NCBI GenBank assembly: GCA_046047235.1
Contig: JBJOII010000054.1
Span: 1-25,252, forward strand
Direction of reading: 5' to 3'
DNA: 25,252 nucleotides
Origin: JBMTVN01 sp046047235
GTDB lineage: Bacteria > Verrucomicrobiota > Verrucomicrobiia > Limisphaerales > JAHDYP01
Made by a program: the position numbers and the translations under genes. The notes under the pieces were generated by a model, which worked only from the letters and a program-made list of their open reading frames with translations, was not told the DNA's origin and did no database searches. Below, piece by piece: positions 1-6,609 of the stretch (its first letter is position 1; each line of letters starts with the position of its first letter).

Positions 1-2
1 AT

Positions 3-1043
3 CGCGTCTATCGCGTCAGTCTCTGGGTCAAAACGGAAGAACTCCAACCCGTCAACGGGTTCCAGGTCACGGTCCTCGCCGGGGAACGTTCCCTCGCACC
101 ACGGACTTTCCAACTCACACCCACTCAGGACTGGCAAAAGCTCACCATGCTCTTCAATAGCCACGAGTTCGATTCCGTCCGACTCTACGCCGGCCTCTGG
201 GGCGGCCGCTCCGGCAAAATCTGGATCGACGACTGGACCATCGAAGAACCCGGCCCCATCAATGTCCTCCACCGCCCCGGCACTCCCGTGACTGTGCGGA
301 GCGCCGACGGCTCAACCACCTACACGGAGGGCGTGGATTATGCCCCTCTCGTCGACCACGACTACAGCCCTTACATCGTCGACCATCCGGCCCCGAACCT
401 CCGAATCCTCCCCAACAGCCGCATCAAAGCAGGCCAGCAGCTCCAGGTCAGTTGGTATCACACTCTCCTCGTCCACGACTCGCAAATCACGCTCTGCATG
501 GCTGAGCCTGCCCTTTACGACATCTTTGATCACGAGGCAAAGCTGCTGGCTGAACAGCTCAATCCGAAACGCGTCATGCTCAACATGGACGAAGTCCGTC
601 TAGGCGGGACCTGCGAAGCCTGCCGTGGCCGTGACATGGGCCAACTGCTCGGTGAATGCGTCACCCGACAGGTCGAGATCCTCCGACGTCACCTGCCCAA
701 GGTGGAGGTCTACGTCTGGAGCGACATGCTCGACCCCAACCACAACGCACACGGTAATTACTATCTCGTCAACGGAGACTTCACCGGCTCTTGGAATCAC
801 ATAACCAAGGACCTGACCATCGCCGTCTGGGGTGGTGAACCAAGAGAGGCCAGCCTACGCTTCTTCGACGACCGTGGTTTCCGCACACTGGTGGCCTGCT
901 ACTACGATGCAGATGACCTGACCGACGTGAAAGCATGGCTAAACCTCGCCAAACCATTACCCGGTGTCCAAGGCTTCATGTATACACCGTGGCTGAAACG
1001 TTACGACCTTCTGCCCGACTTCGGAAACCTGCTGCCAAACTAA
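3..1043 (+). CDS. Glycoside-hydrolase-like protein, 5' truncated
   Basis: The reading frame is open from the first complete codon of the window, so this is the C-terminal 346 residues of a larger protein whose start lies upstream. The first ~75 residues look like a beta-sandwich, carbohydrate-binding-like region ending in WIDDWTIEEPG. The rest looks like the second half of a TIM-barrel glycosidase: a strand ends in LNMDEVR, followed by CEACRGR, then VYVWSDMLDPNHNA and a late FMYTPW. The adjacent Asp-Glu pair after a beta strand is reminiscent of GH20-type active sites, and similar barrels occur in Planctomycetes and Verrucomicrobia. The family is inferred by eye; substrate and exact GH number cannot be assigned. 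It converges on the next gene across a heptamer array. Confidence 0.6.
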   Translation, partial: RVYRVSLWVKTEELQPVNGFQVTVLAGERSLAPRTFQLTPTQDWQKLTMLFNSHEFDSVRLYAGLWGGRSGKIWIDDWTIEEPGPINVLHRPGTPVTVRSADGSTTYTEGVDYAPLVDHDYSPYIVDHPAPNLRILPNSRIKAGQQLQVSWYHTLLVHDSQITLCMAEPALYDIFDHEAKLLAEQLNPKRVMLNMDEVRLGGTCEACRGRDMGQLLGECVTRQVEILRRHLPKVEVYVWSDMLDPNHNAHGNYYLVNGDFTGSWNHITKDLTIAVWGGEPREASLRFFDDRGFRTLVACYYDADDLTDVKAWLNLAKPLPGVQGFMYTPWLKRYDLLPDFGNLLPN

Positions 1044-1057
1044 ACCGTCCCCCGCCC

Positions 1058-1120
1058 CCTGACTCCCGACCCCTGACTCCCGACTCCTGACTCCTGACCC
1101 CCGACCCCCGACCCCTGACC
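1058..1120. repeat. Heptanucleotide tandem array (9 units)
   Basis: There are nine contiguous 7-bp units of the form CCYGACY: CCTGACT, CCCGACC, CCTGACT, CCCGACT, CCTGACT, CCTGACC, CCCGACC, CCCGACC, CCTGACC. The array fills the gap between two convergent genes and ends on the base before the stop codon of the minus-strand gene. It resembles the short tandemly repeated repetitive (STRR) heptamers known from cyanobacteria. No function is evident. Confidence 0.9.
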
Positions 1121-2236
1121 TCACGGCCGACTACCTACCTTCATGTAAAGCTGCTCCTTCCCGTAATAACCGCTGTTATACAGCAGCGCCACCCGCCCGT
1201 CCGGCAATACATGGATAAATTGCCGCCACAGGTTGTATCCCTCACCGTTCTCCAAAGCCGTCTGCGGAATGTCCTTCACCCACTCAATCGGTTCAGGAGC
1301 AAACTGCCAGCCCCGAACCGGCCACTCCTCATCACACCACGCAAAACCACCCAAGCTCGGCGGAGGTTCCTCCGTCCACACTTCCTTGTTCCCTGGATCC
1401 GGTGCCGTCGGAGACGCATTCACCACGGCAATCCACCGATGCGCCTTGCCCGGCAATAGCTGCAACCCGCCAATCCAGCCCGAAGCCCAGTGACCGTCCT
1501 GCTGACAGGGCTCCAATACCACCCCCAATTTGGTCGCCACCCGCTCCCCGAGCTTCTGGACCGCCACGGCTTGCGCCGACCCGTATGGGCTGATCCTGCG
1601 CCCCTGCACCTGACGGGGATACCCCATGTAGAAATACAGAAACTCCTTCCGATCCCGAAAATAATAGCCCGTTACAGCATCGGTGTGCTTCGCATCAAAA
1701 TCCGATGCTGCACCCACCGGAATAATCGGGTCCGGCTCAAAGGTCCAAGGGCCCGCCAGCTTCTCCGACCACGCCCGCTGAACATGCTTGTGGCCATCCT
1801 TAAAACTCACAACCAGAAGCCAATACTTGCCATCCACCCTCGCAGCTAAATTGGGCACAGAAGAATCCATCACGATGAAAGGCTTGTGAAAGCCACCCAC
1901 ATCCTCCGGATTCGTCACGGGCAAGGCACCCTCCAACTCCCAGCTCCCCGAGCCCACATTGCCCCGGTTGATCGCCTGCGCATGCCCCGGAGGATCATAA
2001 AACATCACCATTCTCCACGCCTGAACCTCGATGTCCCATACCACACAAGGATCACCGCAAACCCCCGCATCCGCATTCTTCCGCTCCATCACCACACCCC
2101 GCCTCTCCCACTGTGTCGGAATCTCCAGCCCGAAGTCCCCGGCATACACCCCAAGAAACGCGCACAAAACGCCCGCCAAATTCAGCGTTCTAAAGCAAAA
2201 TACACGACCTCCAGCAGGAATCAGGGGAGCTTTCAC
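1121..2236 (-). CDS. Secreted five-bladed beta-propeller glycosidase-like protein
   Basis: This ~371-residue protein has a plausible signal peptide: a basic start, then a hydrophobic run around LNLAGVLCAFLGVYA. Repeated blade-like segments follow, with short aromatic motifs such as DGKYWLLVVSF, AGPWTFEPD and EFLYFYMGYP. The blade spacing, early acidic CGDP segment and phrases like 'AWSEKLAGPW' fit the GH43/GH32/GH130-type propeller superfamily, whose members hydrolyse or phosphorolyse arabinan, xylan, fructan or mannan chains. The exact family and catalytic carboxylates cannot be fixed by eye. I chose the GTG at 2236 because it gives a compact signal peptide and has GGAAGG just upstream. An in-frame ATG at 2272 would add 12 residues before the signal. 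It is divergent from the phosphatase gene. Confidence 0.6.
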   Translation of the reverse strand: MKAPLIPAGGRVFCFRTLNLAGVLCAFLGVYAGDFGLEIPTQWERRGVVMERKNADAGVCGDPCVVWDIEVQAWRMVMFYDPPGHAQAINRGNVGSGSWELEGALPVTNPEDVGGFHKPFIVMDSSVPNLAARVDGKYWLLVVSFKDGHKHVQRAWSEKLAGPWTFEPDPIIPVGAASDFDAKHTDAVTGYYFRDRKEFLYFYMGYPRQVQGRRISPYGSAQAVAVQKLGERVATKLGVVLEPCQQDGHWASGWIGGLQLLPGKAHRWIAVVNASPTAPDPGNKEVWTEEPPPSLGGFAWCDEEWPVRGWQFAPEPIEWVKDIPQTALENGEGYNLWRQFIHVLPDGRVALLYNSGYYGKEQLYMKVGSRP

Positions 2237-2334
2237 AGCCCTTCCGATATGCCCCCCAGCCCTGAAATGCAAGCGCAGTCACCACCACAAAACCCGCATT
2301 GCGATACCCCTGCACCCAACCTTACGCTCCCCCC

Positions 2335-3129
2335 ATGGACGCAATCCTCGACACCGCCCGCCAAGCCGCCACTCTCGCGGGACAATGCCTGCTGAGCATG
2401 CAGGGAAAGGCTGCCGTCCGCCATAAGGGCGCCAGCCATAACCTCGTCACTGAAGCAGATCTCGCCTCGGAACAAATCATTACCGACCTCATCCGCTCCC
2501 GCTTCCCCAACCACAAGCTGCTGCTCGAGGAAGGCCCATCTACCGGTGATTCCACGGCCGAACATCTCTGGATCGTCGATCCCCTTGATGCCACCAATAA
2601 CTTCGCCCACAATATCCCGCACTTCAGCGTCTCGATCGCCTATGCCCATCAAGGAGTAGTGCAGGCCGGCGTCGTGCTCGATCCAACCCGGAATGAACTG
2701 TTCCATGCTGTTCGTGGCCAGGGTGCCTGCCTCAACGATCGACCCATCCATGCCTCCCCGGCAAACCAACTCGAAGACTGCATCATCGGCACCGGCTTCT
2801 ACTACGACCGCGGCACCATGATGAAACGGACCCTGGACTCCATCCACGCGCTCTTCACCCGCAACGTGCAGGGCATCCGCCGAATGGGCAGCGCAGCCAT
2901 CGATATCGCCTGGGTCGCCTGCGGGCGCTTCGACGGCTTCTTCGAATACCACCTCGAACCCTGGGACTACGCCGCCGGAATGCTGCTCGTCGCCGAAGCC
3001 GGGGGCCGCTGCTCCGACCGATCAGGCAACCCGCTCGCCATCCACTCCCGTAACGTCATCGTGAGCAACGGTCAGATCCACCCGCAACTCGTAGACACGG
3101 TGGTCTGGAAAGAATCAGCTGAACCGTGA
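2335..3129 (+). CDS. Inositol monophosphatase family phosphatase
   Basis: At 264 residues this is the usual length for the IMPase/SuhB family, which are Mg2+-dependent cytosolic phosphomonoesterases acting on inositol phosphate, histidinol phosphate or similar small substrates. Metal-site motifs are visible: Glu65-Glu66 in LLLEEGP, the signature WIVDPLDATNNF at 79-90 (metal Asp82 and Asp85), and WDYAAG at 210-215 with Asp211, followed by AEAGG. The signature has Ala where Gly is usual (DPLDG), which does not touch a metal ligand. The ATG at 2335 matches the family N-terminus; an upstream in-frame ATG at 2299 would add a Pro-rich tail. The substrate is undetermined: IMPase, histidinol phosphatase and 3'-phosphoadenosine phosphatase relatives share these motifs. 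Confidence 0.85.
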   Translation: MDAILDTARQAATLAGQCLLSMQGKAAVRHKGASHNLVTEADLASEQIITDLIRSRFPNHKLLLEEGPSTGDSTAEHLWIVDPLDATNNFAHNIPHFSVSIAYAHQGVVQAGVVLDPTRNELFHAVRGQGACLNDRPIHASPANQLEDCIIGTGFYYDRGTMMKRTLDSIHALFTRNVQGIRRMGSAAIDIAWVACGRFDGFFEYHLEPWDYAAGMLLVAEAGGRCSDRSGNPLAIHSRNVIVSNGQIHPQLVDTVVWKESAEP

Positions 3130-3169
3130 AACGGGTTTTCAATATCCCGCCGGAGGGTATGATCACCCC

Positions 3170-3655
3170 ATGCATAACACCCTCCTCGCCGTAATCCTGC
3201 TCACGCTCCAATTCGTCGCCCAAGCCGCCGACCGCACCCCTCCCGCCCACAGCAAAGCCTTCGATGGCACCGCAGAAATCGCCCTGCAGGCCATGACCCT
3301 GCGGGCACAGGAACTCAAGATCCAAGGCGTCGGGGTAATCTCCTACATCCCCGGCGATACAACCCGCTCGTGGTCATCAAAAATGGTCGTGGTCGGCAAA
3401 ATGATCAACGAACCCGGCAACGGCAACAACGGCGCGAACCTGCTCGCCATCGCTTACACCAAGGCCTGCGAAATGGCCCAAACGCTCAAAAATAGCGGCC
3501 ACGCCGGCCGCCCCGTCATGACCGGTGAAACCGGTTGGGAAGGCGGCCGCATCCGCAAAGTCACGGGTGGTTACCTCATTGCCGCCTTCAGCGGCGGCCC
3601 CTCAGAGGATGACCTCAAGGTCGCCCAAGCCGGTCTCGACGCCTTCGCCGATTAA
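3170..3655 (+). CDS. Exported GlcG/HbpS-like heme-binding family protein
   Basis: This 161-residue protein has a clear Sec signal peptide (hydrophobic LLAVILLTLQFV, cleavage likely after AQA at about residue 19). The mature part has the GlcG/HbpS (DUF336) layout: a helix with ALQAMTLRAQEL, a central strand with WSSKMVVVGKM, a helix with ANLLAIAYTKACEMAQTL, and a Gly-rich end YLIAAFSGGPSEDDLKVAQAGLDAF. Members of the family include heme-binding or sensor-associated extracellular proteins and GlcG of glycolate operons. The function here is unknown. A GGAGGG lies 12 bases before the start, one of the few clear ribosome-binding sites in the window. The gene follows the phosphatase by 40 bp on the same strand and may be co-transcribed with it. 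Confidence 0.7.
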   Translation: MHNTLLAVILLTLQFVAQAADRTPPAHSKAFDGTAEIALQAMTLRAQELKIQGVGVISYIPGDTTRSWSSKMVVVGKMINEPGNGNNGANLLAIAYTKACEMAQTLKNSGHAGRPVMTGETGWEGGRIRKVTGGYLIAAFSGGPSEDDLKVAQAGLDAFAD

Positions 3656-3802
3656 TCATCACCCACGCCCAACTTTCGCCCCACACCCTTCATCGACATC
3701 GCTGTCAGCCCCAAAGAACGCTTACCCCTCAGCCCTTCCCGCCCCCCGGACCCTACCGGTGTTTCCGAGTTTCGGTGCTTCGGAGCGTGGACCTGAGCAC
3801 GC

Positions 3803-3883
3803 CTCCGCGTTCTCCGTGCCCTCCTGTTAAAACACCAGGTCATTGCTCCTGTTCCTTCACAGGAGATCACAAAGATCACAGAG
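3803..3883. repeat. Imperfect inverted repeat with ~9-nt internal period
   Basis: The arm at 3803-3827 pairs with the arm at 3859-3883 at about 18 of 25 positions. The right arm, read on the minus strand, is built from CTCTGTGAT, CTTTGTGAT, CTCCTGT, i.e. a 9-nt period. CTCCTGT also occurs at 3846-3852, making a perfect 7-bp stem with ACAGGAG at 3859-3865 around a 6-nt loop. The same ACAGGAG can therefore pair with either of two CTCCTGT copies. Confidence 0.7.
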
Positions 3884-4041
3884 AACCGCTCGAACCAAGA
3901 AGACCTCCCGTCATGCTGCAGGGCCAAACCAGCTCCAGAGCCCCAAATGAGATTACCCCGTAACCCAAGCGCGAACGCCCTCTCCTTAACCGCGTGAACC
4001 ATCCACACATGCACAAACCCACCCCGTGCACCTAGTCCCTC

Positions 4042-4149
4042 CATTCATGTATGGCTGCGTTCATGCGGATACCCCTCAGCACCGTTGCCGCTCTGCGCTC
4101 AGCCCTCAGCTCTCAGCGCCTTCATTCACGCATGGCTTCGTTCATGCGG
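4042..4149. repeat. 27-nt direct repeat pair, 81 bp apart
   Basis: Positions 4042-4068 and 4123-4149 are identical at 24 of 27 bases (core CGTTCATGCGG). The second copy ends one base before the stop codon of the GH26-like gene. The heptamer run at 4090-4117 lies between the copies. Confidence 0.8.
4090..4117. repeat. Short heptanucleotide array (4 units)
   Basis: The run reads GCTCTGC, GCTCAGC, CCTCAGC, TCTCAGC: four degenerate 7-bp units with a different consensus from the array at 1058-1120. Like that array, it lies just downstream of a minus-strand glycosidase-like gene. Confidence 0.65.
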
Positions 4150-4150
4150 C

Positions 4151-5149
4151 TCATTCCAAAACCACAATTCCCGGCTCCGCCATAAACTCCCTCGCATGCA
4201 AATTCCCGATCACGTTGTAAAACGGTTCATCACTCCAGAACACGAACCCGGCTAGTTCCGGGAACGCTGTCTGCAGTTTACTGAACACATCACGACAGTC
4301 TCGTGGCGGCTCATTCTTCCCCCGGATCCCCAGTTCTGCCCACCAGATAACCTTGCCCAGCCGCTTCTTCCCCACGGCCCATTCATACTCCGAAAACACC
4401 AGCCCACTCCCGTAAGCCGACTTGCCAATCACATCCACATAGCCGTCACCGGGGTAGTTCGCCTCAAGGGCACCGTGGTTCTGCGTCGTGTGATACGCCC
4501 AAATGATGTTCCTCAAACCCTTCGTATTTTGCAGGTAGTCATGCACCAGCCGGTAGAGCGGGATGATCGCTCCCGCCCCCCCTTTGGCATGCCACTTGTT
4601 CCGGTCATCACTCTCAACAAACGGAGTGTAGACCACCGGAATCCCACGATCCGACAGCCACTTGAAGTTCGCCGCCATCCGGTCCAGCTGCCGATAAAAT
4701 CCACTCTTCACCGGATTCTCCCCCTCCGCCCAGATCTGTGGGATATCACATGGGTCATTCCATCGCCCGCCCGAAGGATTCGCAAAGAAGCTGAACACAC
4801 CAACCAGTAGGCCTCGATCCCACAACTTCTTCACCGCCACATTCCACTCCGCATCCGTAAAGGGATCATCGCTGAAATCATAGGTAATACAGGCGTACCT
4901 TGGCAGCCTGCCCGAGTGGTCGCGGAGTTTCCGCACCCAATTGCTCGGATGGTCCATGTCCGGATTCTCGTTGTGTACCCACGTCGCCATCTGCCCAAAA
5001 AGATAATGCCCCCTCCCAAACCCCTTGAGTTCATCCAATACCCGGACTCTCGCCTGCGCACCACTCTCCCCCATACCCCGTTCCGCACCACGAAGAGACG
5101 CCGACAAACCGACCAGAACCACCAGCAGCACTGCAGACAGGGTTTTCAC
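4151..5149 (-). CDS. Secreted GH26-like beta-mannanase
   Basis: This 332-residue protein has a strong signal peptide (MKTLSAVLLVVLVGLSASLRGA). The mature part reads like a GH26 TIM barrel, a family of retaining endo-beta-1,4-mannanases and related xylan or glucan hydrolases: GHYLFGQMATWVH at the first strand, VGVFSFFANPSGG, then PVVYTPFVES with Glu179 as the likely acid/base, and KVIWWAELG with Glu272 as the likely nucleophile. The length fits a single catalytic domain. The usual His before the acid/base Glu (R-P-x-H-E) is replaced by Val, so substrate preference may be shifted. The start at 5149 is set by the signal peptide. It is divergent from the esterase gene, which suggests joint use on acetylated plant or algal polysaccharide. 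Confidence 0.75.
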   Translation of the reverse strand: MKTLSAVLLVVLVGLSASLRGAERGMGESGAQARVRVLDELKGFGRGHYLFGQMATWVHNENPDMDHPSNWVRKLRDHSGRLPRYACITYDFSDDPFTDAEWNVAVKKLWDRGLLVGVFSFFANPSGGRWNDPCDIPQIWAEGENPVKSGFYRQLDRMAANFKWLSDRGIPVVYTPFVESDDRNKWHAKGGAGAIIPLYRLVHDYLQNTKGLRNIIWAYHTTQNHGALEANYPGDGYVDVIGKSAYGSGLVFSEYEWAVGKKRLGKVIWWAELGIRGKNEPPRDCRDVFSKLQTAFPELAGFVFWSDEPFYNVIGNLHAREFMAEPGIVVLE

Positions 5150-5271
5150 GCCGCGCAGCCTAGAACCACCCGCCCGCGAAAGTCAAAGAATCAGCCCGGC
5201 TCCATCCGGAGCCGCAGGGAAACAACTTGTCGTTACTTAACTGCTGTCTCACTGTTCCTGCAGTCTTTCCT

Positions 5272-6519
5272 ATGAACAACTCCCCCCGTAACCGCTGTTC
5301 TTTACGCCAAACAATCACTCTCGTCGCATTCCTTATGTCCACATCCCCCGAACCAGGCCAGGCCGCCGATCGCTTCACTGTCACCCTGGATGCTCCCACC
5401 AACGGAAAAGTCACTCTGGAACCACCGTTGCCCGCAGACGGATTCTACGACGCTGGAACAGTCGTCACGGTCACAGCAATCCCCAACCCGGGTTACTCAG
5501 TCGATTCCTGCTATTACTCCGTGCCCGGACGCTGGGGCGCCATGTATCACGAAGGAATGCTGCCGAATTTTCAGGTCACCATCGACCAGGCCAAACACAT
5601 CGGCGCCTCCTTCATCGAGTCTTCGGAAGTGGACCACATCGATGTCATTCACGATGTGGTCTACGCCAAGCCCGGCGTCAAACCCCTCAAATACGACGTG
5701 TTCAAACCAAAAGGCGCGAAACAGCTCCCCATCATCGTCATCATCCATGGAGGAGGCTGGGTCACCAATGACGAGGACGTCATGAGGGGGCTCGCACGGG
5801 AATTGACCCGGGGGGGACGATTTGTCGCCTGCAGCGTGGACTACCGATGGGGCGGACGGGCCGATGGCGACGCCAAACCCAACACCATGGCCAACCTGAT
5901 TGAGGACGTCTATGGCGCAGTCGCCCACATCATGGAGCATGCGGCGGAATATGGCGGCGATCCCTCCCGGATCGGACTGACCGGGGACAGCGCAGGCGGT
6001 CACCTCTCGGCGTCCTGTTCGCTGATGGTCAACCGCATCGGGGACGGTGGATTTGGACAAAGCGCCGGCGTATTCCAGTTCAAACCCAGCTACATTCCCA
6101 AAAGCAAGACCCTGGATGAGTTAAGGATCGAAATGCTCTCAGCCATCCAAGCCGCAGCCCCCAGCTATGGCGTATTCGGCGGCCCGTTCCTGAACCACTA
6201 CTCGAATGACCCGGCCGCAAATGATAGCTGGCGAGATGCCATCTCACCCATCCTGAACATCCCTAATGCGCAGGATCGTGCCGTCCCCCAATTCCTCACG
6301 CGCGGCACCAGGGACCCTCTGATCAGTGACCAGATGGTCAGTGAATTCATGCACAAGCTCGTGGAAGCCGGCCAACGCGTAGAATACATCCAGGTCGGAG
6401 GAGCCAATCACGCGTTCTTCGACTGGAAACCCGACCAACGCACCAAGGAAACATTCAGGCAATACGGGGTCTACTACGCGGCCTCCATGCGCGCCTTCTT
6501 CGAGTCCATCCTCCACTGA
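5272..6519 (+). CDS. Exported alpha/beta-hydrolase esterase with N-terminal beta-repeat domain
   Basis: This 415-residue protein has a signal peptide ending near GQA-AD (residue 31). Residues ~34-115 form a small beta domain (FTVTLDAPTNGKVTLEPP ... AGTVVTVTAIPNPGY) like the divergent InlB/SusE-type bacterial repeat. The catalytic domain has the hormone-sensitive-lipase/carbohydrate-esterase type: oxyanion motif HGGGW (159-163), nucleophile Ser240 in GDSAGG, Asp348 in GTRDPL and His380 in GANHAFF. It is probably a periplasmic or extracellular esterase that removes acetyl or feruloyl groups from polysaccharide, given the divergent GH26 neighbour. The ATG at 5272 is preferred over a TTG at 5227 because it starts a normal signal peptide. 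No Shine-Dalgarno sequence is visible. Confidence 0.8.
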   Translation: MNNSPRNRCSLRQTITLVAFLMSTSPEPGQAADRFTVTLDAPTNGKVTLEPPLPADGFYDAGTVVTVTAIPNPGYSVDSCYYSVPGRWGAMYHEGMLPNFQVTIDQAKHIGASFIESSEVDHIDVIHDVVYAKPGVKPLKYDVFKPKGAKQLPIIVIIHGGGWVTNDEDVMRGLARELTRGGRFVACSVDYRWGGRADGDAKPNTMANLIEDVYGAVAHIMEHAAEYGGDPSRIGLTGDSAGGHLSASCSLMVNRIGDGGFGQSAGVFQFKPSYIPKSKTLDELRIEMLSAIQAAAPSYGVFGGPFLNHYSNDPAANDSWRDAISPILNIPNAQDRAVPQFLTRGTRDPLISDQMVSEFMHKLVEAGQRVEYIQVGGANHAFFDWKPDQRTKETFRQYGVYYAASMRAFFESILH

Positions 6520-6558
6520 ACTCCGCTCCCTGCCCCCAACCGGCGCCAGAAACGAATC

Positions 6559-6584
6559 AGGCGCACCGGCAACCCGGTGCGCCT
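6559..6584. terminator. Perfect 11-bp hairpin between convergent genes
   Basis: AGGCGCACCGG (6559-6569) and CCGGTGCGCCT (6574-6584) are exact reverse complements around the loop CAAC. It lies in the 90-bp gap between the esterase and the PFOR 3' ends, 40 bp past one stop and 26 bp past the other. There is no strong T-run on either side, so it is a probable bidirectional but not textbook intrinsic terminator. Confidence 0.65.
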
Positions 6585-6609
6585 CGCAATCTAAGCTCAG
6601 TCGAGGAGC

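Larger units (their letters stand above)
3656..4150. other. 495-bp gene-free region rich in small repeats
   Basis: I see no convincing coding sequence or RNA gene here. It lies between the 3' ends of two convergent genes and holds an imperfect inverted repeat (3803-3883), a short heptamer run (4090-4117), a 27-nt direct repeat (4042-4068 and 4123-4149) and a repeated decamer ACCCCTCAGC (3724-3733 and 4071-4080). Short open frames inside have biased, low-complexity composition. Confidence 0.7.

Noticed and set aside
1058..1120. CRISPR array
   Set aside because: The repeats are contiguous 7-mers with no spacers and no cas genes in view.
2335..3129. Histidinol-phosphatase assignment (hisN)
   Set aside because: IMPase-family motifs do not separate these substrates, and no histidine-pathway genes are nearby.
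3656..4150. tRNA or structured small RNA gene
   Set aside because: No cloverleaf, T-loop (GGTTCRANNCC) or anticodon arm could be found; only short repeats are visible.
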